A stretch of DNA of 64,000 nucleotides from Chromohalobacter canadensis. Its GTDB lineage: Bacteria > Pseudomonadota > Gammaproteobacteria > Pseudomonadales > Halomonadaceae. This document shows positions 46,852 through 55,448 of this stretch, in pieces. The notes beneath the pieces were generated by a model. That model had not been told where the DNA came from. It made no database searches and saw only the letters and a program-made list of their open reading frames with translations. Each line of letters opens with the position of its first letter. Position 1 is the stretch's first letter. Where the stretch lies: the NCBI RefSeq assembly GCF_034479555.1, contig NZ_CP140151.1:744001-808000 (forward strand), read 5' to 3'. A program made the position numbers and the translations under genes.

Positions 46852-46976
46852 CGTTGGTTCCGTCCTGGACCGACAGCTGCCCGGCATTATGCCATCATCA
46901 AGGCACCCGCGCAGTCCACGCGGCGAGCCATCGCCGCGTGACGCGCCCCGTTGATAGCGACGTCAAGGAGCCCTGC

Positions 46977-47288
46977 ATGTACAAACTCGCGTTTTTCGTT
47001 CCCGTGGACGACGCCGAAAGCGTCAAGGAAGCGGTTTTCGCTACCGGCGCCGGGCGCATCGGTGACTACGAAGCCTGCTGTTTCCAGACGCCCGGACAGG
47101 GCCAATTTCGCCCGCTCGACGGCGCCGACCCGCATATCGGCCAGGTCGGTGCGCTCAGCCATGTCGAAGAGTTGAAGGTCGAACTGGTCTGCGAGGACGA
47201 CTACTTGGAAGCCGCCGTAGCGGCACTCAAACTGGCCCACCCGTACGAGGAACCGGCATATGAGGCGTGGCATCTGGCAGACGTTTAG
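46977..47288 (+). CDS. NIF3/YqfO-like (CutA-fold) protein
   Basis: A 103-residue protein matching the YqfO insert-domain family: MYKLAFFVPVDDAESVKEAV at the start, GAGRIGDYEACCFQT in the middle and LAHPYEEPAYEAW at the end. This is a small ferredoxin-like fold related to CutA1. Its function is unknown. TCAAGGAGCCCTGC precedes the ATG. It is divergent from ftsB and convergent with a Nudix gene, the stops overlapping by four bases. Confidence 0.88.
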   Translation: MYKLAFFVPVDDAESVKEAVFATGAGRIGDYEACCFQTPGQGQFRPLDGADPHIGQVGALSHVEELKVELVCEDDYLEAAVAALKLAHPYEEPAYEAWHLADV

Positions 47289-47842
47289 GCGCTACCCAGG
47301 TAACGTTCGCGGTCTTCGGCGGTGATGTCGCTCACGTGAAGCGGATAGTCACCGCCCCGGCGATCGTCGAAATAGTGGCGCAAGGTGCGTTCGATGGTAG
47401 GGAAGGCCAACTCGTGCCAGGGAATCTCGGCCTCCTCGAACAGTGCCACCTCGAGACTCTCGGGACCGGACGCATAGTCGCCGCGCAGCGCGCCACGGAA
47501 GATCATGTAGACCTGGTCGATATGCGGCAGGTTGATGAGCGTATAAAGGTTCTCGAGGTCGACGTCGGCGCAGGCTTCCTCGCGTGTCTCGCGCATAGCG
47601 GCCTCGGACGTGGTCTCGCCGTTCTCCATGAAGCCGGCTGGCAGCGTCCAGTAGCCCTTGCGAGGCGCGATCGCTCGGCGGCACAGCAAGATGCGTTCGC
47701 CCGCTACCGGTAAGGTACCGGCCACGATTCGAGGATTCTGATAATGGATGGTGCCGCAGGCATCGCAGAGAAAGCGTCCGCGGTCGTCGCCCTCGGGAAT
47801 CGCAAAACGCACGGTTTGGCCACAATGGCTACAGAAATTCAT
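47285..47842 (-). CDS. Nudix hydrolase with N-terminal zinc ribbon
   Basis: A 185-residue protein. A zinc ribbon (CSHCGQ at residues 4-9 and CDACGT about 20 residues later) precedes a Nudix domain with box GFMENGETTSEAAMRETREEA. The architecture resembles ADP-ribose/NADH pyrophosphatases of the NudC neighbourhood but lacks the NudC SQPWPFPxS motif, so NADH-specific action is doubtful. The ATG at 47842 starts exactly at MNFCSHCG. Its substrate is unknown. Confidence 0.87.
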   Translation of the reverse strand: MNFCSHCGQTVRFAIPEGDDRGRFLCDACGTIHYQNPRIVAGTLPVAGERILLCRRAIAPRKGYWTLPAGFMENGETTSEAAMRETREEACADVDLENLYTLINLPHIDQVYMIFRGALRGDYASGPESLEVALFEEAEIPWHELAFPTIERTLRHYFDDRRGGDYPLHVSDITAEDRERYLGSA

Positions 47843-47890
47843 GGTCGTCCTCGGGCGAGCGGTACGGCGCCCCATTAGGTGAAAAGCAAC

Positions 47891-48514
47891 ATGTTAGAGA
47901 CACTGCGTGAACGCCTGCAAGCGCATCACCCGCGCTATTTGAACGCCGATCTGCCGAGAGCCGCAGTGCTGCTCGCGATCGTCGAGCGCCGCGAGCCTAC
48001 GCTCGTGCTGACGCGCCGTGCCGGCCACCTCGCGCAACACGGTGGACAAGTCGCGTTTCCCGGCGGTAAGGCTGAGCTCGAAGATGCCGACCTGTGGGCC
48101 ACGGCCTTGAGAGAAGCCCATGAGGAAATCGCCCTACCGCCTTCTCATGTCACGTGTCTCGGCCGGTTGAGCGATGTCATCTCGCGCCACGGCATCTGCG
48201 TGACGCCGTTCGTCGGCCTGATCCCTCCCGACCTTCCCCTTAGGCCGGACCATAATGAGCTGGATACCATCTTCGAGGTGCCGCTGACGTGGTTCCTCGA
48301 GGATCGCCGCAGCCACACGGATGTCATCCGTCACGGTGAGCACACGTATTATGTGCCCAGCTATGCCTACGCCGATCATGTAATATGGGGGCTGTCGGCG
48401 ATGATGCTGGTCGAACTACTGGCGGTGGGTTTCGCGCGCCCCATCAGTCTCGACCGTGCGCCCCTCGGTAGCCCGTTGCGTCATCTGCCCGCACCACCCC
48501 CGCCACGGTCTTGA
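47891..48514 (+). CDS. CoA pyrophosphatase NudL-like Nudix hydrolase
   Basis: A 207-residue Nudix protein of the NudL/YeaB group, which hydrolyses CoA to 4'-phosphopantetheine and 3',5'-ADP. The UPF0035 motif region LVLTRRAGHLAQHGGQVAF is followed directly by PGGKAELEDAD and ALREAHEEIAL of the Nudix box. The start was set at ATG 47891; GTG at 47879 is a possible alternative. It overlaps the frame of the 2OG oxygenase only if that gene used an upstream TTG. Confidence 0.85.
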   Translation: MLETLRERLQAHHPRYLNADLPRAAVLLAIVERREPTLVLTRRAGHLAQHGGQVAFPGGKAELEDADLWATALREAHEEIALPPSHVTCLGRLSDVISRHGICVTPFVGLIPPDLPLRPDHNELDTIFEVPLTWFLEDRRSHTDVIRHGEHTYYVPSYAYADHVIWGLSAMMLVELLAVGFARPISLDRAPLGSPLRHLPAPPPPRS

Positions 48515-48537
48515 AAACTGCACCGGAGCCTATTCGC

Positions 48538-49200
48538 ATGTCGCGACATGACCCCGCCGACTACCTCGACAAGGCCGCGTTACCCCGGCTGCTGGATGCG
48601 CTGGTCACGCAGGGCTGGTTCGTCGGCGAACGCTTCATCGATACCGCGCTATGCCACAGCTTGCAGGCAGAATTGCAGACGCTGAAGACACAATCACAGC
48701 TCGACGAAGCCGGCATCGGCCGCGGCCAGGCGCACCGTATCAAACGCGATGTTCGTGGCGATGCCATTCATTGGCTGGATCGCGAAAGCCGAGCCCAGCG
48801 CCAATACCTGGCAGTAATGACATTCTTGCAGCAGGCCATCAATCGCGCGCTCTACCTGGGGCTTTTCGAGTTCGAGGCGCACTTTGCCTTGTACCCGCCC
48901 GGCGCCTTTTACAAGAAGCATCTCGACAGCTTTCGCGGCCGCAGCAACCGTATCGTCTCGACCGTGCTGTACCTCAATCCCGCGTGGACGGCCTCGCACG
49001 GCGGCGAGATGGCGTTGTTCGACCCCGATGACCCCGACCGTGAAATTGCGCGCATACGCCCCGAGCTCGGGACCTTCGTGTGTTTTCTCGCCGACCGCCT
49101 CCCCCACGAGGTGCTGCCGACCCAGGCTCCACGCACCAGCATCGCCGGCTGGTTCCGCCGCAACGCATCGCTGGGCGGCACCGTCGATCCGGCCCGCTGA
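48538..49200 (+). CDS. 2OG-Fe(II) oxygenase (prolyl 4-hydroxylase-like)
   Basis: A 220-residue dioxygenase. The iron ligands are His128 and Asp130 (YKKHLDSF) and His190 (RLPHEVLP), with the 2-oxoglutarate-binding Arg199 (RTSIAGWFRR). It resembles the SM-20/prolyl hydroxylase-like proteins of proteobacteria. Its substrate is unknown. The ATG at 48538 follows CCGGAG; a TTG nine codons upstream was not used. It is convergent with the acyl-CoA dehydrogenase gene ten bases away. Confidence 0.87.
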   Translation: MSRHDPADYLDKAALPRLLDALVTQGWFVGERFIDTALCHSLQAELQTLKTQSQLDEAGIGRGQAHRIKRDVRGDAIHWLDRESRAQRQYLAVMTFLQQAINRALYLGLFEFEAHFALYPPGAFYKKHLDSFRGRSNRIVSTVLYLNPAWTASHGGEMALFDPDDPDREIARIRPELGTFVCFLADRLPHEVLPTQAPRTSIAGWFRRNASLGGTVDPAR

Positions 49201-49210
49201 AGACGCCGCA

Positions 49211-50977
49211 TCACCACGCTTCGTCGAGCACGCCAGGATTGGCCTCGATCGCGGCCAACTGCGCCCGCCCGATGGGCAGCCACTGACGCAGTACGAAGTC
49301 CGCGCTGGCCAACTTGGCGCGATAGAAGGCCTCGTCATCACCGGTTACCAACGCCGTCTGCGCTATCAGTGCCGCGCGTCCCATCTGCCAGGCGCACAGC
49401 ACATGACCCGTCAACGCCAATAACGGCGTCGCCAGCGCTTGGAGGGCATCGGAATCGTCGCCCCGCGCCAGTACGATTGCCACCGCCCGGCGTAGATCCA
49501 CCACACCCTGATGAAGCGACACCCCTAAGTCAGCGAGTTGAGCTTCGGCGGTGAGCGCATCGGCGCAAGCAGCGACCTCGTCAAGCACACCACTCAAGAC
49601 GGCCCCGCCGTCGCGGTAGATCTTCCGGCCAGCGAGGTCGAGCGCTTGTATGCCGTTGGTACCTTCGTAGATCGGCGCGATGCGCGCATCGCGTAGATAC
49701 TGCGCGGCACCAGTCTCTTCGATGTATCCCATACCACCATGTACCTGAATGCCCAACGAGGTGATGTCTACCGCTTGGTCGGTGGAGAAGGCCTTGACCA
49801 CCGGTGTGTAGAGATCGGCCCGCTGTTGGGCGCGTTGGCGTTCGTCCTCTGTGGACGCATGCCGGGCATGGTCCATCTCGCTGGCTGAGAGCAAAGCCAA
49901 GGCGCGCAGGCTTTCCAGGCGCGCGCGCATCGATAGCAACATACGACGCACGTCGTAATGCTCGCTGAGCACGGCGGGTCGGCCGCCACGCGCCTCGGGC
50001 GTGCGACCTTGTACACGCTCTGCGGCATACGCACGTGCTTGCTGATAAGCCCGCTCTGCCACACCGATGCCTTGAATGCCAACCTTGTGGCGCGCCGCGT
50101 TCATCATCGTGAACATGTGTTGAAGTCCGCGGCCAGGCTCGCCGACCAAATAACCGATGGCGCCCTCATGCTCGCCGAAGCTGAGGACGCAGGTCGGCGA
50201 ACCATGGATGCCCAGCTTATGCTCCAGCGAGACGCAACTAACGTCATTACGCTTCCCTAGACGGCCCTGTTCATCGACCAGGAATTTGGGTACCAGAAAC
50301 AGCGATATACCGCGATTGCCTTCGGCGGCATCCGGCAGACGGGCGAGGACCAGGTGGATGATATTGTCGGCGCAGTCATGCTCACCCCAGGTGATAAAGA
50401 TCTTTTGCCCGCTTAGACGATAGTGCGCGTCCTCCGGCACCGCCCGAGTACGCACCATCGACAAGTCCGAACCAGCCTGTGGCTCGGTGAGGTTCATGGT
50501 GCCCGTCCATTCGCCACTGATCAGCTTCTCCAGGTAACGCGACTTGAGTTCCTCGCTACCATGCTGAGCCAGTGCTTCGACGGCCCCCGCCGTCAACAGC
50601 GGGCACAGTGCCAGCGCCATGTTGGCGGAATGCCACATTTCTTGCACCGCGCTGGCGACGACCTCCGGCAGGCCTTGCCCGCCATGAGCGGGATCGCTAC
50701 CGATGCCGTTCCACCCGCCCTCGGCGAAGGCGCGATAAGCCTCGGCGAAGCCCGTCGGCGTATGTACTTCGCCATTCTCAAGACGGCATCCTTGTTCATC
50801 GCCACGGCGATTGAGCGGCGCCCATACCTCGCCCGCCAGGCGCGAAGCCTCCTCGATGATGGCAGTGACCAGTTCCTCGGAAAGCTCTTGATACTCAGGC
50901 AGGCGGAGCGAACGGTGCTCGAGCAATTCTTCGAGGACGAAACGAAGATCACGTAACGGCGCAGCATAGGAAGACAT
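49211..50977 (-). CDS. Acyl-CoA dehydrogenase, DmdC-like long form
   Basis: A 588-residue flavin-dependent dehydrogenase, longer than the usual 380-400 because of an N-terminal helical extension and a C-terminal domain. The FAD/substrate motifs MNLTEPQAGSDLS and IFITWGEHD, and the catalytic Glu in APIYEGTNGIQALDL, are present. This long form includes DmdC (methylmercaptopropionyl-CoA) and several medium- or long-chain enzymes, so the acyl substrate is uncertain. Two 15-base tandem repeats lie just upstream of the ATG. Confidence 0.88.
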   Translation of the reverse strand: MSSYAAPLRDLRFVLEELLEHRSLRLPEYQELSEELVTAIIEEASRLAGEVWAPLNRRGDEQGCRLENGEVHTPTGFAEAYRAFAEGGWNGIGSDPAHGGQGLPEVVASAVQEMWHSANMALALCPLLTAGAVEALAQHGSEELKSRYLEKLISGEWTGTMNLTEPQAGSDLSMVRTRAVPEDAHYRLSGQKIFITWGEHDCADNIIHLVLARLPDAAEGNRGISLFLVPKFLVDEQGRLGKRNDVSCVSLEHKLGIHGSPTCVLSFGEHEGAIGYLVGEPGRGLQHMFTMMNAARHKVGIQGIGVAERAYQQARAYAAERVQGRTPEARGGRPAVLSEHYDVRRMLLSMRARLESLRALALLSASEMDHARHASTEDERQRAQQRADLYTPVVKAFSTDQAVDITSLGIQVHGGMGYIEETGAAQYLRDARIAPIYEGTNGIQALDLAGRKIYRDGGAVLSGVLDEVAACADALTAEAQLADLGVSLHQGVVDLRRAVAIVLARGDDSDALQALATPLLALTGHVLCAWQMGRAALIAQTALVTGDDEAFYRAKLASADFVLRQWLPIGRAQLAAIEANPGVLDEAW

Positions 50978-50986
50978 GACTCACCT

Positions 50987-51016
50987 TCATCATTCAGACG
51001 TCTATCATTCAAACGT
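50987..51016 (-). repeat. Two 15-bp tandem repeats before the acyl-CoA dehydrogenase gene
   Basis: On the plus strand TCATCATTCAGACGT (50987-51001) is followed directly by CTATCATTCAAACGT (51002-51016), 12 of 15 identical. They lie 10-39 bases upstream of the minus-strand ATG, between the ribosome site and the likely promoter, and could be a regulator site. Confidence 0.5.
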
Positions 51017-51213
51017 ATGTGTTAATTGGACTGCATGGCGTGATCATAGAGGCGCCGGGCGCGACGGGCCATTAGCCGAACGGTGCAGGAGCCGCAAGAC
51101 CATGCCCGTTCAGGCCATCCATTAGCAGCCAGGCGTTGGGGTCCGCTTGCAATTTTTCCTTGCATGACCAACGCTTAAAGGCATTGATTGTAAATACTGA
51201 GACCGATATCGGC

Positions 51214-51966
51214 ATGCAGACGCCACTACCGTCGGCCCTTGCTTTTTCCAATATCGCACTGTTTCTCGATTTCGATGGCACATTGGTGCCCATTGCATCG
51301 CATCCGGATGCCGTTACGCTGCCACACCGCCAGCGCCGTTTGCTGAGCAAACTGCAGACCCAGCTCAAGGGCGCCCTAGCCGTCATCAGTGGCCGTCGCC
51401 TGGCCGACCTGGAGCGCCTGACGGCGCCCCTGCCGCTAACTCTCGTAGGATGCCATGGCGCACAGAGGCGCGATAGCGATGGCACCCGACACGCCGAGCG
51501 GCTCGAGTCCGAAGCCACGGCGTATCTAGGCGCCGTCCTGGCCGAATTCTCACAACAACATCCCGGCACCGTCTTCGAGGACAAAACGTACGCCTTCGCT
51601 CTCCACTACCGTCAGGCGCCGCAGCACGAGCGGGCCTGTCGCGACACGATGACACGCCTTTGGCAGGCCTACCGCGACACCTACCAACTTACCGAGGGCA
51701 AGTGCCTGCTGGAGCTTCGTCATCATACTTGCCACAAGGGACGCGCCGTGCAGCGACTGCTCGACACGCCACCCTTTCGGCGGCGCATCCCGCTGTTCAT
51801 TGGCGACGACCGTACGGACGAGGACGCCTTCCCCGTCGTCAATGCACACGGCGGCTTCTCCGTGCGCGTCGGTGAAGCCGCGCAGAGTCAAGCCACATAT
51901 CGCCTGGATAGCATCGAGGAGGTTTTGTCATGGTTGGAACGTCAGACAAGGAGCATGTCACCCTAA
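51214..51966 (+). CDS. otsB: Trehalose-6-phosphate phosphatase
   Basis: A 250-residue HAD phosphatase making trehalose. Motif I is LFLDFDGTLVPI (Asp19 nucleophile, Asp21), motif II is AVISGR, and motif IV is FIGDDRTDEDAF. A C2-type cap lies between. The ATG at 51214 gives family length; a TTG 26 codons upstream opens the frame but starts a non-family stretch. It overlaps the next gene by 37 bases. It heads otsB-GH15-otsA, the trehalose synthesis unit expected under osmotic stress. Confidence 0.93.
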   Translation: MQTPLPSALAFSNIALFLDFDGTLVPIASHPDAVTLPHRQRRLLSKLQTQLKGALAVISGRRLADLERLTAPLPLTLVGCHGAQRRDSDGTRHAERLESEATAYLGAVLAEFSQQHPGTVFEDKTYAFALHYRQAPQHERACRDTMTRLWQAYRDTYQLTEGKCLLELRHHTCHKGRAVQRLLDTPPFRRRIPLFIGDDRTDEDAFPVVNAHGGFSVRVGEAAQSQATYRLDSIEEVLSWLERQTRSMSP

Positions 51967-53747
51967 CGCAGGACCCGACACTCGAACTGGGGCTGGTCGG
52001 CAACTGTCAGGTCAGCGCGCTGATCGATGACCAGTCCCGAATCGTCTGGTTCTGTTTTCCGCGCCTGGATAGCGCCCCGGTATTTTCCCGCTTGGTGGAT
52101 ACGCAGGATCGCGGTTATTTCGCCATCGATGTCGAAAACCGTGTCGCCAGCCATCAATACTATGTCCGTAACACCGCCATTCTGTGCACGGAGATCGAGG
52201 ATGCCGAGGGCGGAAAGGTCCGCATCACCGATTTCTGTCCTCGCTTCTTGCAGTTCGGGCGAGAATTTCATCCCACCGGGCTGTGTCGGCGCGTAGAGCG
52301 CATCGCCGGCACTCCGGTCATCCGCACACGTCTGCGTCCGGTGCAGGGCTACGACGGTACGTCGCCCGATACGACTCACGGTAGCCACCACATCCGCTAT
52401 CTGTGCCAAGACGGGGTGGTGCGCCTAACTACCGATGCCTCGATCACCCACTTGCTGCAGGAATCTGCCCACGCCCTGGATCGCCCGTTGCATTTCATCA
52501 TCGGGCCCGACGAGAGCCTGACCACCACCCCCGCGCGGCTCTACAACCACTATTGGGAAGAGACGCGCCGCTATTGGCACGACTGGGTCAGCCGGCTGGC
52601 CGTGCCCTTCGAATGGCAGGACGCCGTGATTCGCGCCGCCATCACGCTGAAACTCAGCACCTTCGACGATACTGGGGCCGTGGTCGCGGCCATGACCACC
52701 TCGATTCCCGAAGCTGCGAACACCCAGCGCAATTGGGATTACCGCTATTGCTGGCTGCGCGATTCATATTTCGTGGTGCATGCACTCAACCGGCTCGGCG
52801 CGACAGGGACGATGGAAAATTTCCTGCACTACATCATCGACCTCGTCGTCGGCACCCATCGCCATCAGTTACAGCCGCTTTATGGCATTGGCGGCGAGAC
52901 AGTGCTGGACGAGCACAGCCTCGAGACGCTCGCCGGATATCACGGTATGGGGCCGGTACGTGTTGGCAACGCGGCCTATCTGCAGAATCAGCATGATGTC
53001 TACGGCGCCGTCGTCCTGGCTGCCAACCAAGTCTTCTTCGATCAGCGCCTCGAGGAGGTCGGCAACGAGACCCTGTTCCGTCGCCTCGAGCCCTTGGGCC
53101 ACTTGGCCGCTGAATGTTACGACCAACCCGATGCCAGTATCTGGGAATATCGCGGCCGCGCACGCGTACATACCTACTCGGCCATCATGTGCTGGGCGGC
53201 CTGCGATCGGCTGGCCAAGATCGCCGCGCAACTCGATCTGGACAGCGCCGCACGGCACTGGCGCGACACCGCAGACACCATGCACCGCACCATCTGCACC
53301 GAGTCCTGGAACGAGACGCAAGACTTCTTCGCCGAGAGCTTCGGCGGCGAGGGCCTGGATGCCAGCCTGTTGCTCATCAACGAGCTGGGCTTTTTGCCCG
53401 CCGACGACCCGCGCTTCGTCGCCACCGTCAAGGCCATTGGCGGACATCTGCGGCGTGGCGATCACCTCTTTCGCTACGTCGCTGACGACGATTTCGGGGC
53501 GCCCGAAAATGCCTTCAACATCTGCACTTTCTGGTATATCGACGCGCTCTGGGCGATCGGCGATCACACCGAAGCCAGGCGCCTGTTCGAGGGGCTTCTG
53601 GCATGTCGCAACAAGGTGGGGCTACTCTCCGAGGACCTCGACCCCGACAGTCACCAGCTATGGGGCAACTTCCCGCAAACCTACAGCATGGTGGGGCTGA
53701 TCAACTCGGCGCTGCACCTCAGCAAGAGCTGGGAGGAAGCGCTATGA
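51930..53747 (+). CDS. GH15 family glycoside hydrolase (glucoamylase/trehalase-like)
   Basis: A 605-residue protein with an N-terminal beta domain (about 1-230) and an (alpha/alpha)6 barrel (about 250-600). RNWDYRYCWLRD (about residues 270-281) is the substrate-binding block of GH15, GLLSEDLDP carries the catalytic base Glu and ENAFNICTFWYIDALW the helix after the acid region. Relatives include actinobacterial trehalases. No signal peptide, so cytosolic. Being translationally coupled between otsB and otsA, it may trim trehalose or a related glucoside, but its substrate is not proven. Confidence 0.88.
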   Translation: MVGTSDKEHVTLTQDPTLELGLVGNCQVSALIDDQSRIVWFCFPRLDSAPVFSRLVDTQDRGYFAIDVENRVASHQYYVRNTAILCTEIEDAEGGKVRITDFCPRFLQFGREFHPTGLCRRVERIAGTPVIRTRLRPVQGYDGTSPDTTHGSHHIRYLCQDGVVRLTTDASITHLLQESAHALDRPLHFIIGPDESLTTTPARLYNHYWEETRRYWHDWVSRLAVPFEWQDAVIRAAITLKLSTFDDTGAVVAAMTTSIPEAANTQRNWDYRYCWLRDSYFVVHALNRLGATGTMENFLHYIIDLVVGTHRHQLQPLYGIGGETVLDEHSLETLAGYHGMGPVRVGNAAYLQNQHDVYGAVVLAANQVFFDQRLEEVGNETLFRRLEPLGHLAAECYDQPDASIWEYRGRARVHTYSAIMCWAACDRLAKIAAQLDLDSAARHWRDTADTMHRTICTESWNETQDFFAESFGGEGLDASLLLINELGFLPADDPRFVATVKAIGGHLRRGDHLFRYVADDDFGAPENAFNICTFWYIDALWAIGDHTEARRLFEGLLACRNKVGLLSEDLDPDSHQLWGNFPQTYSMVGLINSALHLSKSWEEAL

Positions 53748-55120
53748 AAGACCTTGTCGTGGTCTCCAACCGGGTGTCGATCCCCGAGGCCGGACGCTCC
53801 CAGGCAGGGGGCTTGGCGATGGCGCTCAATAGCGCCCTCGCCCGCCATGGGGGCATGTGGTTCGGCTGGAATGGCGAGATTTGCCATGACACCTCACCAC
53901 AGCCAACGCAGACACGCCGAAATGGCATTACCTACGCCACCTTGCCGCTGAACGCGGAGCAGCACAATGACTATTATCTGGGGTTTTCCAACGAAGTGCT
54001 GTGGCCGATCTTCCACTTCAACCTGGGCGCCATGAAGTTCCACCGCCATCATGCCCAAGTCTACTACGCGACCAACCTGCATTTTGCCGAGAAACTCAGC
54101 GCGTTGCTCACCGGCGACGAGCTCATCTGGGTACACGACTATCACCTGATCCCCCTTGGTGAAGCCCTGCGGCGCCAGGGTAGCCACGCCCCGATGGGTT
54201 TCTTCCTGCATATTCCCTTTCCCAGCGCCGAGCTGTTGCGCTGTATTCCCGGACATCGCGACTTGTTGGCGAGCTTCTTCGCTTACGACTTGCTGGGATT
54301 CCAGACGCCCCAAGACCTCGAAACCTTCTGCCACGCCGCGATCCGCATCCTCGGGGCCAAGCGCAGCGACAATGTGCTGCGCTACGGCGACCGACGCCTG
54401 AAACTCGGCATCTACCCCGTGGGCATCGACGTCGACACGCTTCAACGCGAGGCACAGCATAGCGAAACCAAGCAAGCCGTCCGTCAACTACGCACCTCGT
54501 TGGGCGGCTGTGCGCTGATCGCCGGCGCCGACCGGCTCGACTATTCCAAGGGACTCGGCGAACGCATGCTTGCCTTCGAGCATCTACTCGACGACTACCC
54601 CCACTACCGGCGCCACGTCCTCTATACACAAGTCGCAAGCCCCTCTCGAAGCGCTATCACCGAATACGACGACCTGCGCCAACAGCTCGAATCCCAAGCC
54701 GGTCATATCAACGGCCTGCATTCCGATCTCGATTGGGTGCCTGTGCACTACATCAACAAGACGTATCCACGCACCGCCCTCATGGGGCTCTTTCGCGCCG
54801 CCCAAGTGGGCCTCGTCACACCGCTGCGCGATGGCATGAACCTCGTATGCAAGGAATTCGTCGCGGCACAGGACAGTCGGGATCCCGGCGCACTGGTGCT
54901 CAGCGAACTCGCCGGTGCCGCGCATGAGCTCGAAGGGGCCTTGCTGGTCAATCCCTACGATCCGCACGCTATCGCCGAAGCGCTCGATCAAGCACTGCAG
55001 ATGCCACACGAGGAGCGTTGCCGGCGCCATGCCAGCATGCTGGCCAGCGTCCGCTGCAATGATCTGACGCGTTGGTGGCAGCGTTTCCTGGACGATCTCG
55101 GGTATGCCGTATCGAGTTGA
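53744..55120 (+). CDS. otsA: Trehalose-6-phosphate synthase
   Basis: A 458-residue GT20 enzyme joining UDP-glucose and glucose 6-phosphate. SNRVSIP near the N-terminus, GGLAMAL, the [10 protein letters not shown] block, [11 protein letters not shown] (nucleotide-binding Arg/Lys) and [16 protein letters not shown] are all present. The ATG at 53744 overlaps the GH15 stop by four bases. A longer frame upstream only shadows GH15. It is the last gene of the trehalose operon. Confidence 0.96.
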   Translation: MKDLVVVSNRVSIPEAGRSQAGGLAMALNSALARHGGMWFGWNGEICHDTSPQPTQTRRNGITYATLPLNAEQHNDYYLGFSNEVLWPIFHFNLGAMKFHRHHAQVYYATNLHFAEKLSALLTGDELIWVHDYHLIPLGEALRRQGSHAPMGFFLHIPFPSAELLRCIPGHRDLLASFFAYDLLGFQTPQDLETFCHAAIRILGAKRSDNVLRYGDRRLKLGIYPVGIDVDTLQREAQHSETKQAVRQLRTSLGGCALIAGADRLDYSKGLGERMLAFEHLLDDYPHYRRHVLYTQVASPSRSAITEYDDLRQQLESQAGHINGLHSDLDWVPVHYINKTYPRTALMGLFRAAQVGLVTPLRDGMNLVCKEFVAAQDSRDPGALVLSELAGAAHELEGALLVNPYDPHAIAEALDQALQMPHEERCRRHASMLASVRCNDLTRWWQRFLDDLGYAVSS

Positions 55121-55175
55121 AACGCGTCGCCTCGATTCCGCCTGACGGTTGAAAGCCGATACATAACCAAGTATT

Positions 55176-55195
55176 TTGATTGAACATTCAATCAA
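55176..55195. promoter_or_regulatory. BetI-type operator upstream of betT
   Basis: TTGATTGAA-CA-TTCAATCAA is a perfect 9-2-9 inverted repeat in an AT-rich stretch. It matches the known BetI recognition pattern (ATTGAACGTTCAAT core), the TetR-family repressor released by choline. It lies about 255 bases before the betT start. No betI gene is in the window. Confidence 0.75.
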
Positions 55196-55289
55196 TAAAA
55201 ATACGGTTTCATTCCATCGGTAGCCACGTGACGCGCACCTCCAACGGAACGTGACACATAACGACGCCGGTCGCGTCTCCCGCGAACAT

Positions 55290-55319
55290 CTTGGCAGCGG
55301 CCAGGGATCCGCTGCCAAG
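55290..55319 (+). terminator. Hairpin between otsA and betT
   Basis: CTTGGCAGCGG and CCGCTGCCAAG form a perfect 11-bp stem with an eight-base loop, about 170 bases after otsA and 130 before betT. GAGCTCG follows, with no T-run. It could be a factor-dependent terminator for ots transcripts or a leader structure of betT. Confidence 0.4.
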
Positions 55320-55448
55320 GAGCTCGCATGGAGAATCGTGTTCACGACGGCGGCGCATGGCCAAATCGCATTTTCATGACTCGGCCATAGTAAAAGAACG
55401 CGCCTCTCGTCTCGCTACCGCCGTGCTTACACAACTAGAGGATTGCTC

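Larger units (their letters stand above)
55121..55448. other. Regulatory region between otsA and betT
   Basis: These 328 bases hold a BetI-type operator (55176-55195), a strong hairpin without T-tract (55290-55319) and a good ribosome site (AGAGGATTG) before the betT ATG. Short frames in it have no family. The long leader fits a regulated choline-transporter promoter. Confidence 0.6.

Noticed and set aside
51072..51584. 170-codon minus-strand frame over the start of otsB
   Set aside because: Arg/Ser-rich shadow of otsB without any family likeness.
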